From assembly GCA_027021605.1 (NCBI GenBank), contig JALUUA010000294.1, positions 1 through 6,350 on the forward strand: a stretch of 6,350 nucleotides of DNA, read 5' to 3'. Made by a program: the position numbers and the translations under genes. This DNA is from Candidatus Bipolaricaulota bacterium (GTDB lineage Bacteria; Bipolaricaulota; Bipolaricaulia; RBG-16-55-9). Below the pieces are notes generated by a model. That model searched no databases, had not been told where the DNA came from, and saw nothing but the letters and a program-made list of their open reading frames with translations. Below are positions 1 to 4,518 of the stretch, piece after piece. Every line of letters begins with the position of its first letter. Position 1 is the stretch's first letter.

Positions 1-95
1 CGCTGGACGGGACCCGTCCCAGCGAGCAGGCCCAGCGTCACCGCCCCCAGGAGCACGAGGACGTGCGCCGCTCGTGTGCGTTTTCCGTCACCCAT
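1..95 (-). CDS. N-terminus of a putative secreted or membrane-anchored protein (partial, runs off left edge)
   Basis: Only the first 31 codons lie in the window, so the function cannot be recognised. From an ATG at 95-93 the frame stays open to base 1. It encodes a short basic start (MGDGKRTRAA) and then a hydrophobic run rich in Leu, Val, Ala and Gly (about residues 11-26), ending in small residues (LLAGTGPVQ). This pattern fits a Sec signal peptide or N-terminal anchor. The ATG overlaps the 3' end of speH by 8 nt in another frame (stop of speH at 88-90), which suggests translational coupling within one transcript. No strong Shine-Dalgarno precedes it, only purine-rich speH tail sequence. 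The call rests on the signal-like composition and the overlap; a chance open frame of this length is possible in GC-rich DNA. Confidence 0.45.
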   Translation of the reverse strand, partial: MGDGKRTRAAHVLVLLGAVTLGLLAGTGPVQ

Positions 96-582
96 GGCCC
101 ACAGACACCGCCTCTCGCTCTCGCTCTCGTTCTCGCTCCCCCTCCTCCGTCCCCTGCGGATCGAATTCCGAATCCGAATTCGCATTCGCATTCGCGTCCG
201 AGGCGGAGGAGGGGAAGACCTCGAAGCGCTTGGTGGCGGGCCGTCGGCCGCGCGGGAGCTCGACGATCTCGATCACCTTGGGCCGGAAGCGCTCCTTGAA
301 GACCTCGACGGCCGCCTCGGGGATCGCCTTCTCCCCGCAGGTGTAGACGTCCAAGCTGAAGTAGCGCTCCTCGGGCCAGGTGTGCACGGCGATGTGCGAC
401 TCGGCGATCACGGCCACGCCGCTCGCCCCGTAGGGCGAGAAGGGGTGGACCACCAGCTCCACCAGGGTGGCCCGACTGCGGGCGACGGCCTCCCGCAGCG
501 CCTCTTCCACCTCGGCTGCCGATCCGATCGCCTCGCTGCACTCCCACGCGTCCACGATGAGGTGCCGACCCAGCGTCTGCAT
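88..582 (-). CDS. speH: S-adenosylmethionine decarboxylase proenzyme, class 1B, with a low-complexity C-terminal tail
   Basis: This cytoplasmic pyruvoyl enzyme decarboxylates S-adenosylmethionine to give the aminopropyl donor for polyamine synthesis. The 164-residue product begins MQTLGRHLIVD, typical of the family. The self-cleavage site is Glu61-Ser62 in ESHIAVHTWPE, where Ser62 would become the pyruvoyl group. His67 and Cys82 (in VYTCGE) keep the spacing of Ser63, His68 and Cys83 of the Thermotoga maritima enzyme. The ATG at 582-580 is chosen because AAGGAGG (594-588) sits 5 nt upstream; an in-frame GTG at 588 overlaps that site and is unlikely. The conserved domain ends near residue 121, the usual family length. 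The rest is a roughly 40-residue tail of alternating dipeptides (NANAN, SDSEF, then ERERERE), probably disordered and encoded by hexanucleotide repeats. The gene lies 60 nt downstream of bpsA, whose product uses decarboxylated SAM, and is probably co-transcribed with it. The family call is secure; the role of the tail is unknown. Confidence 0.95.
   Translation of the reverse strand: MQTLGRHLIVDAWECSEAIGSAAEVEEALREAVARSRATLVELVVHPFSPYGASGVAVIAESHIAVHTWPEERYFSLDVYTCGEKAIPEAAVEVFKERFRPKVIEIVELPRGRRPATKRFEVFPSSASDANANANSDSEFDPQGTEEGEREREREREAVSVGHG
112..135. repeat. Hexanucleotide tandem repeat (CTCTCG, four units) in the speH 3' end
   Basis: Four CTCTCG units run head to tail on the plus strand; the fourth has one substitution (TTCTCG) and a degenerate fifth begins at 136. 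On the coding strand the units read as Glu-Arg dipeptides in the SpeH tail. The period is a multiple of three, so gain or loss of units by slippage would keep the frame. The tract also lies 17-40 nt upstream of the ATG of the next gene, so in mRNA it forms a purine-rich stretch ahead of that start. Confidence 0.85.
163..198. repeat. Second, degenerate hexanucleotide repeat (CGAATC/CGAATT/CGCATT) in the speH 3' end
   Basis: Six consecutive hexamers of the pattern CGNNTY or close to it are visible: GAATTC, CGAATC, CGAATT, CGCATT, CGCATT, CGCGTC. On the minus strand they encode the Asp-Ala-Asn-Ala-Asn-Ala-Asn-Ser-Asp-Ser-Glu part of the SpeH tail. The tract is AT-richer than its surroundings. 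Its unit differs from that of the 112-135 repeat, so the tail contains two independent expansions. Confidence 0.75.
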
Positions 583-642
583 TGTCACCTCCTTGTAGCT
601 CCCCTTGGGTTTCGTCGGTTTGGTTTCCCGTTTTCCCGGTTT
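583..642 (-). promoter_or_regulatory. bpsA-speH intergenic linker with speH ribosome binding site
   Basis: The 60-nt linker has no terminator-like hairpin, which supports co-transcription. On the mRNA strand its first 40 nt are made almost only of A, C and G, with short AAAC/GGGAAA repeats (an 8-nt period at 624-638) and so little scope for base pairing. It ends in a strong Shine-Dalgarno, AAGGAGG at 594-588. An open A-rich stretch before a strong site would favour efficient independent initiation on speH; this last point is inference. Confidence 0.6.
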
Positions 643-1695
643 TCACGTCGTCGCCAGCTCCGGGTCCTCGAAGGAGCCCGTAAACGGCTCGTTCGGGTAC
701 GCCTTCGGCGCGACGAGCTCCAGGCGAAAGAGCGTGGAGCGGTACCAAATCGCCTGGGGGGCGGCCTCGAGGCTCAGCCAGCGGCTCGCCCGCATCTCCC
801 CCCAGTAGGGCCAGTTCACGTACTCGTTGAAGCGGTCGAGGCAGTCGGTGATCGCCGCGCCCTGCTCGAGGATCCACGACTGGAGCTTGTGCCACTTGGC
901 CAGGGAGGCCTCGTGGCGGGTGAGCCCGAAGTACCCGGCCCCGCCGACGCCCGCAAGCCCGCTCAAGCCCCGCCCCAAGAAGAGCCGACAGCCGTCGTAG
1001 CTCTCCACGGGGTCGGTGGTGAAGGCGTCGAACGCCCCCAGCAGCTCGGCGGGCAGGGGGTCGCGCAGGTCGTGCTCCCGGACGTCCAGCTCCAGTCCCA
1101 GGCGCTCGGCCGTCCCGCGGATGAACGCCACCAGCTCCGGGTCGACCTCGAGCACGGTGATCGCTCGGGCCGTGCCCACGAGCGCGGCGGCCAGGCCCAT
1201 CAAGTCGTCGTCCCCCAGGACCAGGAGGCGCTTGCCGTCGAGGTCCCCGCGGCGGCGCATCAGCGCCACCCGCGCCACGGTCGTCTCCGGGGTGACGTAC
1301 CCCTGGTCGAAGTCCCGGCGGGGGGCGGGGCGCTCCCGGGCGATCTCCGTGAATTGCCTCAAGAGCTCGTCATAGGGGGCTTCGTCCAAGGCGATCCCGC
1401 GCCCCCGGCAGCGGGGACACCGGGCCTCCACGGGAGGGACCCAGCCCTGCTCTTCTATGAGCTCCTTGCCGGAAGGGGTAAGCGTTAGGCGGTCGCCCCG
1501 GCGCTCGAGGAGGCCGTCGCGCTGGAGTTCCTCCAGCAGCGGGGGGAGAGCGGCGAGCGGGACGTCACAGAGACCCACGAGGTCCCAGAGGCTCTCCGCC
1601 TGCAGGAGGCCCACCAGGACCCGCTCCAGATCGCGCTCCGTGATCGGCACCGGCGTCTTCTGTCGGACTCGCTCATACAGGTCGGCGTACGCCAA
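643..1695 (-). CDS. bpsA: N4-bis(aminopropyl)spermidine synthase (branched-chain polyamine synthase)
   Basis: BpsA transfers two aminopropyl groups from decarboxylated SAM to the N4 of spermidine, giving the quaternary branched polyamine that stabilises nucleic acids in thermophiles. The 350-residue length is close to the roughly 350 residues of Thermococcus BpsA. Residues 1-85 look like a winged-helix N-terminal domain (PITERDLERVLVGLL, then LEELQRDGLLERRGDRLTLT). A single CPRC lies at 93-96. The Rossmann-type catalytic domain carries the GDDD signature at 161-164, an acidic strand end VLEVDPE (181-187) and TDPVES (227-232) where aminopropyl and methyltransferases place their catalytic loop. 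The C-terminal segment (about 331-350) is probably flexible, as in the characterised enzyme. The start is TTG at 1695-1693, supported by AGGAGG 5 nt upstream (1706-1701); no better start is visible. It is first in a probable operon with speH and has its own promoter and structured leader. Confidence 0.88.
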   Translation of the reverse strand: MAYADLYERVRQKTPVPITERDLERVLVGLLQAESLWDLVGLCDVPLAALPPLLEELQRDGLLERRGDRLTLTPSGKELIEEQGWVPPVEARCPRCRGRGIALDEAPYDELLRQFTEIARERPAPRRDFDQGYVTPETTVARVALMRRRGDLDGKRLLVLGDDDLMGLAAALVGTARAITVLEVDPELVAFIRGTAERLGLELDVREHDLRDPLPAELLGAFDAFTTDPVESYDGCRLFLGRGLSGLAGVGGAGYFGLTRHEASLAKWHKLQSWILEQGAAITDCLDRFNEYVNWPYWGEMRASRWLSLEAAPQAIWYRSTLFRLELVAPKAYPNEPFTGSFEDPELATT

Positions 1696-1700
1696 CTCCC

Positions 1701-1726
1701 CCTCCTCTTGGGCCTCGGGAAGGCCC
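1701..1726 (-). promoter_or_regulatory. Hairpin abutting the bpsA ribosome binding site
   Basis: On the mRNA strand GGGCCT (1726-1721), loop TCCCG (1720-1716) and AGGCCC (1715-1710) form a perfect 6-bp stem. The Shine-Dalgarno AGGAGG (1706-1701) begins 3 nt after it, and the TTG start follows 5 nt later. The stem does not itself cover the site. It could limit ribosome access or keep the site single-stranded. A weak start codon beside a stable stem suggests that bpsA translation is tuned, but no regulator can be named. Confidence 0.5.
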
Positions 1727-1749
1727 TGCGCAACCGCGCCGGGAGATCG

Positions 1750-1800
1750 CCTAACGGGCGGATCAACAAGTGTGTTGCTTCGGAGATCCCCCCGCTAAGG
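1750..1800 (-). promoter_or_regulatory. Large imperfect inverted repeat at the predicted 5' end of the bpsA-speH mRNA
   Basis: Arms at 1785-1800 and 1750-1764 pair over about 14 bp in RNA: CCU-AGG, two further pairs including a G-U, CGGG-CCCG, one G-G mismatch, then GGAUC-GAUCC. One U is bulged. The 20-nt loop contains a smaller hairpin (AACA/UGUU). The predicted transcription start, about 7 nt after the -10 box at 1807-1812, falls near base 1800, so the stem would begin at the very 5' end of the mRNA. It may be an mRNA-stabilising 5' stem, a regulatory leader or a DNA operator. It does not match a riboswitch class I recognise. Confidence 0.5.
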
Positions 1801-1806
1801 GCCACG

Positions 1807-1835
1807 ATTGTAACGCGGTCTCCCGCCCCTGTCAA
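1807..1835 (-). promoter_or_regulatory. Sigma70-type promoter of the bpsA-speH operon
   Basis: On the minus strand a perfect TTGACA (1835-1830) is followed by a 17-nt spacer and TACAAT (1812-1807), close to consensus. Transcription should start near 1800, giving a leader of about 105 nt before the TTG of bpsA. The -35 box lies 9 nt beyond the rhodanese stop codon, so the polyamine genes can be transcribed independently of the upstream gene on the same strand. Confidence 0.8.
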
Positions 1836-1844
1836 GCGGGGGGC

Positions 1845-2657
1845 TTAGCGCTCTACGGGGAAGCGCTCGTCGTTGCCCCACTCGGCCCAGGACCCCTCGT
1901 AGACCTTGGGGTCGCGGAAGCCCGCCAGCCGTTGGGCGAGGTAGGCGTGGGCCGAGCGCGTAGACGTCTGGCAGTAGTTGACGACCGTCCTTTCGGGGTC
2001 GACCCCGACTTGCTCGTAGAGCGCGCGGATCTCCTCGGGGGCCTTGAAGGTGCCGTCGGGGTTCATCGCCCGATCGTAGGGCAGGAGCCGCGCGCCGGGG
2101 ATGTGGCCGCCCCGCAGGGCGTAGCGCTCCTCGCCCGCGTACTCCTCCGGCGTGCGGTTGTCCACGACCTGCACCTCGGGATCCCCGAGGCGCTCCCGCA
2201 GCCACTCGCCCGACACCCGCGGCTCCCGCTCCGGGTCCGGGTTTGCAGGCACCTTGAGCCCCTTGGGCTCGAAGGAGGGCACCTCGTGGGTCAGCGAAAA
2301 CCCCTCGCGGAGCCAGCGCTCGATGCCCCCGTCGAGCACCCGCACGTCGGGGTGGCCCAAGCACTCGAGCGCCCAGAAGAGGTTGGCCGCGTCCACGCTC
2401 TCCCGCTCGCCGTACACCACCACAGGGCGGTCGAGGTTCACCCCCGCCCGGCCGAAGAGCTCCGCCAACTTCTCCCGGGGGAGCATCCGCCGCACTCCGT
2501 TCTCCACGGCGAACGCGGCCATGACGGGGACGTTTATCGCGCCGGGGAGGTGGCCCTCGCGGTAGCGCGCCGGGGCGCGGGCGTCGAGCAGCACCGCCCC
2601 CTCGCGGGCCAATGCTAGAACGTCCTCGGGCTCTACGAGCAATTTGGGCTGTGGCAT
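1845..2657 (-). CDS. Two-domain thiosulfate sulfurtransferase (rhodanese)
   Basis: Rhodaneses move a sulfane sulfur from a donor such as thiosulfate or mercaptopyruvate through a cysteine persulfide to a thiophilic acceptor. The 270-residue product has the usual tandem layout. The N-terminal domain (about 1-125) contains the LLDARAPARYREGHLPGAINVP region but has Tyr-Gly-Glu-Arg (82-85) where a catalytic cysteine loop would be, so it is structural. The C-terminal domain (about 145-270) has VVDNRTPEEY, GGHIPGA and the active loop NYCQTSTRS with the only plausible catalytic cysteine, Cys229. The loop is neither the CG.G type of mercaptopyruvate enzymes nor the common CR.G type, so the natural donor is uncertain. 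The ATG at 2657-2655 fits the domain start; no Shine-Dalgarno is evident. There is no signal peptide, so it is cytoplasmic. It diverges from the M42 gene. Confidence 0.9.
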   Translation of the reverse strand: MPQPKLLVEPEDVLALAREGAVLLDARAPARYREGHLPGAINVPVMAAFAVENGVRRMLPREKLAELFGRAGVNLDRPVVVYGERESVDAANLFWALECLGHPDVRVLDGGIERWLREGFSLTHEVPSFEPKGLKVPANPDPEREPRVSGEWLRERLGDPEVQVVDNRTPEEYAGEERYALRGGHIPGARLLPYDRAMNPDGTFKAPEEIRALYEQVGVDPERTVVNYCQTSTRSAHAYLAQRLAGFRDPKVYEGSWAEWGNDERFPVER

Positions 2658-2666
2658 GGCCCCGGG

Positions 2667-2695
2667 ATGCTACCGGGCCGGGGGGTGCCCGTCAA
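2667..2695 (-). promoter_or_regulatory. Promoter of the rhodanese gene, giving a nearly leaderless mRNA
   Basis: On the minus strand TTGACG (2695-2690), a 17-nt spacer and TAGCAT (2672-2667) match the sigma70 pattern with exact spacing. The -10 box ends only 9 nt before the ATG at 2657, so transcription would start about 1-4 nt before the start codon. This agrees with the absence of a Shine-Dalgarno. Confidence 0.6.
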
Positions 2696-2707
2696 GGCGG
2701 GGTCGTT

Positions 2708-2713
2708 TATAAT
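2708..2713 (+). promoter_or_regulatory. -10 element (TATAAT) for the M42 peptidase gene
   Basis: A perfect TATAAT stands out in GC-rich DNA 45 nt before the ATG at 2759. The expected -35 position (2685-2690) reads GTGCCC, unlike TTGACA, so the promoter is probably weak or activator-dependent. That region overlaps the -35 box of the divergent rhodanese promoter. Confidence 0.55.
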
Positions 2714-2744
2714 GCCGCATCGTTTCCGCGTAAACCATCGACCG

Positions 2745-2753
2745 AAGGAGGAG
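2745..2753 (+). promoter_or_regulatory. Ribosome binding site of the M42 peptidase gene
   Basis: AAGGAGGAG lies 5 nt before the ATG at 2759 and decides the start. The reading frame is open upstream to 2612, but an earlier start would fall inside or ahead of the promoter region and add an unconserved leader. Confidence 0.85.
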
Positions 2754-2758
2754 TCTCT

Positions 2759-3826
2759 ATGCGTTACGAACCGGGCGAGGAGACGCTGCAGCTGTTACGG
2801 ACCCTCTCGGAGGCGTTCGGGGTAGCGGGCTTCGAGGACGAGGTGCGCACCCTCATCCAAGAGCGCATCGAGCCCTACGTGGACGAGATGCGGGTGGACG
2901 CGCTGGGCAACCTCATCGCGTACCGCCGGGGGAGGGGCGAGCGGGTTCTCATGCTCGACGCCCACATGGACGAGATCGGCTTCATGGTGAGCTACATCGA
3001 GGAGGGCGGGTTCCTCCGCTTTGCGCCCCTGGGGGGCTGGGACGCCCGGATCATCCCCTCCCACGCCTTGACGATTAAGACCTCGTCGGGGGGCTTCGTG
3101 AAGGGGGCGATCGGGACCCCCCCGCCGCACATCCTCAAGCCCGAGGAGCGCGAGAAGCCCTTCCCCCTGGAGGAGCTGTTCGTGGACATCGGGGCCACCT
3201 CCCGCGAGGAGGTGGAAAAGTTGGGAATTCGCATCGGCTCGCCGGCCGTGATCGCCTATCCCTTCGAGCGCCTCAACGAGGACGTGGTGATGGGCAAGGC
3301 ACTCGACGACCGGGTGGGCTGCGCGGTGCTCATCGAGACCTTAAGGGCCCTCAAGGACGAGGAGCTGGAGGTGACGGTGGCGGCGAACTTCGCCGTCTGT
3401 GAAGAGGTGGGGCTGCGGGGGGCGCGCACGGCGGCCTTCCAGATCGAGCCCGACCTCGCGCTGGCGCTCGAGGGCACGGTCGCGGCGGACGTGCCCGGCG
3501 TGCCGCCCACGCGTCAGCCGACGGCCCTGGGCAAGGGGCCCGCACTCACGGTCGCCGACCGCTCGCTCATTCCCCACCCCAAGCTCGTCGAGTTCCTGCT
3601 CGGGGTTGCGCGGGATGAGGAAATCCCCTGCCAGCTGAAGGTCCCGCCCTTCGGGTCCACGGACGCCGGGGCCATTCAGCAGACGGGGAAGGGGGCGATC
3701 GCGGGCGTGGTCTCCGTCCCGTGCCGCTACATCCACTCGCCCTTTAGTCTAATGCGCCTGGAGGATTTTCAACATACCGTGAGGCTTGTGGTGGCCTTCA
3801 CCCGGAGGTGCCAAGAGCTGCTCTGA
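2759..3826 (+). CDS. M42 family metalloaminopeptidase (TET/FrvX-like)
   Basis: This family comprises cytoplasmic dinuclear metal aminopeptidases, usually forming large tetrahedral dodecamers that finish off peptides released by proteases. The 355-residue length is normal. All active-site positions are present: His69 and Asp71 in MLDAHMDEIG, bridging Asp183 in KALDDRVG, base Glu215 and ligand Glu216 in CEEVG, Glu238 in LALEGTVAADVPG, and His326 in RYIHSPF. Spacing matches Pyrococcus TET enzymes (His68, Asp182, Glu212, Glu213, Asp235, His323); the fifth ligand is Glu instead of Asp, a conservative swap. The dimerisation domain would span roughly residues 70-170, inserted after the first metal ligand. 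There is no signal peptide. Family members were also annotated as endoglucanases, but the complete metal site favours peptidase activity. Side-chain preference cannot be read from the sequence. The gene ends 3 bp from the stop of the converging lipoprotein gene. Confidence 0.93.
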   Translation: MRYEPGEETLQLLRTLSEAFGVAGFEDEVRTLIQERIEPYVDEMRVDALGNLIAYRRGRGERVLMLDAHMDEIGFMVSYIEEGGFLRFAPLGGWDARIIPSHALTIKTSSGGFVKGAIGTPPPHILKPEEREKPFPLEELFVDIGATSREEVEKLGIRIGSPAVIAYPFERLNEDVVMGKALDDRVGCAVLIETLRALKDEELEVTVAANFAVCEEVGLRGARTAAFQIEPDLALALEGTVAADVPGVPPTRQPTALGKGPALTVADRSLIPHPKLVEFLLGVARDEEIPCQLKVPPFGSTDAGAIQQTGKGAIAGVVSVPCRYIHSPFSLMRLEDFQHTVRLVVAFTRRCQELL

Positions 3827-3829
3827 GCC

Positions 3830-4324
3830 CTACTCCGTGCACGTGACGGTCGTTATGGCGTACGCGGGTGAGAAATCCTTGGAGCTGGCCTCGGTTACCA
3901 GGGTATAGGGGATGGAATCCTCGCACTCGGCTCGATAGCGGAAGGTGTGGGTCGTCCCCGCTCCGGGCGCGAGGATGACCCCCTTGAGCACCCCCTCCTC
4001 CGCCAGGGAGAAGCCCTCCTCGATCTCGAGAAGGGCCAGCCCCCCGAGGATCTCCGTGATCAGCACGGCGGGAAGCTCCTGCTCGACGGTGACGGTAAGC
4101 GTAATTGTGATCGCTTCCCCCACCCGGGGCTGCGCGGGCTCCACGACCCGCTCGATTTGGACGGGCACGGGGACCTCGGGGGGAGGGGAAGGCGGGGGCG
4201 GTCCCCCGGTGCCGCCGGTGCCCCCCTCGTGCAGGCAGCCCACCAGGACCGCCAGCCCCAAGGCCGTTCCCAACGACAACGCCACCCAACGGATTCGCTT
4301 CCTCGTCGTCTTCGTTATCGTCAT
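3830..4324 (-). CDS. Small predicted lipoprotein with Pro/Gly linker and an Ig-like beta domain
   Basis: I do not recognise a named family. The 164-residue product starts with a basic stretch (TKTTRKRIRW), a hydrophobic segment (about 13-29) and the lipobox LVGC, with Cys30 as the expected lipidated residue. A flexible Gly/Thr/Pro linker follows (about 33-56, GGTGGTGG then PPPPSPPPE). Residues 57-164 are rich in alternating hydrophobic and Thr/Val residues, with the sequence RVGEAITITLTVTVEQ typical of CARDB- or DUF11-like Ig-fold domains. Cys134 and Cys162 could form a disulfide. It should sit outside the cytoplasmic membrane, possibly binding a partner or acting as a structural adhesion domain. 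The ATG at 4324-4322 is set by the signal peptide; upstream there are only weak GGAG motifs. It diverges from the Fe-S oxidoreductase gene, with no evident functional link. Confidence 0.82.
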   Translation of the reverse strand: MTITKTTRKRIRWVALSLGTALGLAVLVGCLHEGGTGGTGGPPPPSPPPEVPVPVQIERVVEPAQPRVGEAITITLTVTVEQELPAVLITEILGGLALLEIEEGFSLAEEGVLKGVILAPGAGTTHTFRYRAECEDSIPYTLVTEASSKDFSPAYAITTVTCTE

Positions 4325-4384
4325 AGCTCAGGCTCCGCTCCGCTCCCCTTCCCCTTCGGCTGTGGATGGATGCAGGCGATTTGC

Positions 4385-4411
4385 ATTGTACGGGCGGAAT
4401 GCGCTCGTCAT
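4385..4411 (-). promoter_or_regulatory. Possible promoter of the lipoprotein gene
   Basis: On the minus strand TACAAT (4390-4385) is a good -10 box, about 60 nt before the ATG. The best -35 candidate is ATGACG (4411-4406), matching four of six positions at a short 15-nt spacing. The -10 is convincing in this GC-rich context; the -35 is not. Confidence 0.4.
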
Positions 4412-4447
4412 GGTACTTCACGGGCCCCGAGACGGCAAGCCCGCCCG

Positions 4448-4467
4448 CGGGGAGCACGCCCGGGGAG
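4448..4467. repeat. Direct repeat CGGGGAG next to the oxidoreductase promoter
   Basis: Two exact 7-bp copies of CGGGGAG (4448-4454 and 4461-4467) are 13 bp apart and end directly before the -35 box at 4468. The position would suit an activator or repressor site. In DNA this rich in G and C, chance repeats of this size are expected fairly often. Confidence 0.3.
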
Positions 4468-4496
4468 TTGAAACCTCCCAGGGGCTCGGCTATAAA
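4468..4496 (+). promoter_or_regulatory. Sigma70-type promoter of the membrane Fe-S oxidoreductase gene
   Basis: TTGAAA (4468-4473), a 17-nt spacer and TATAAA (4491-4496) give a strong match to consensus. Transcription would start near 4503, leaving a leader of about 16 nt that consists of little more than the ribosome binding site AAAGGGGG (4503-4510), 8 nt before the ATG at 4519. Confidence 0.75.
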
Positions 4497-4518
4497 GGCC
4501 CCAAAGGGGGCATGTGCG

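Noticed and set aside
586..588. GTG as start codon of speH
   Set aside because: It overlaps the last base of the Shine-Dalgarno AAGGAGG; the ATG at 582-580 is 5 nt downstream and gives the family's usual N-terminus.
76..1488. Long plus-strand open frame opposite speH and bpsA
   Set aside because: It lies antisense to two well-supported genes, has no recognisable domain, and its Arg/Gly/Pro-rich composition is typical of antisense frames in GC-rich DNA.
1818..1844. Intrinsic terminator after the rhodanese gene
   Set aside because: Only a 5-bp CCCGC/GCGGG stem forms and no T-tract follows on the minus strand; the sequence is better explained by the bpsA promoter -35 region.
1850..2618. Plus-strand open frame opposite the rhodanese
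   Set aside because: It is antisense to a clear two-domain rhodanese and shows no domain, signal or ribosome binding site of its own.
2612..2758. N-terminal extension of the M42 peptidase
   Set aside because: The added residues are not family-like, the region holds the promoters, and a strong ribosome binding site precedes the ATG at 2759.
4512..4514. Upstream ATG as alternative start near the oxidoreductase gene
   Set aside because: It is in a different frame from the cysteine motifs and lies only 1 nt after the AAAGGGGG site, too close for initiation; the ATG at 4519 has the right spacing.
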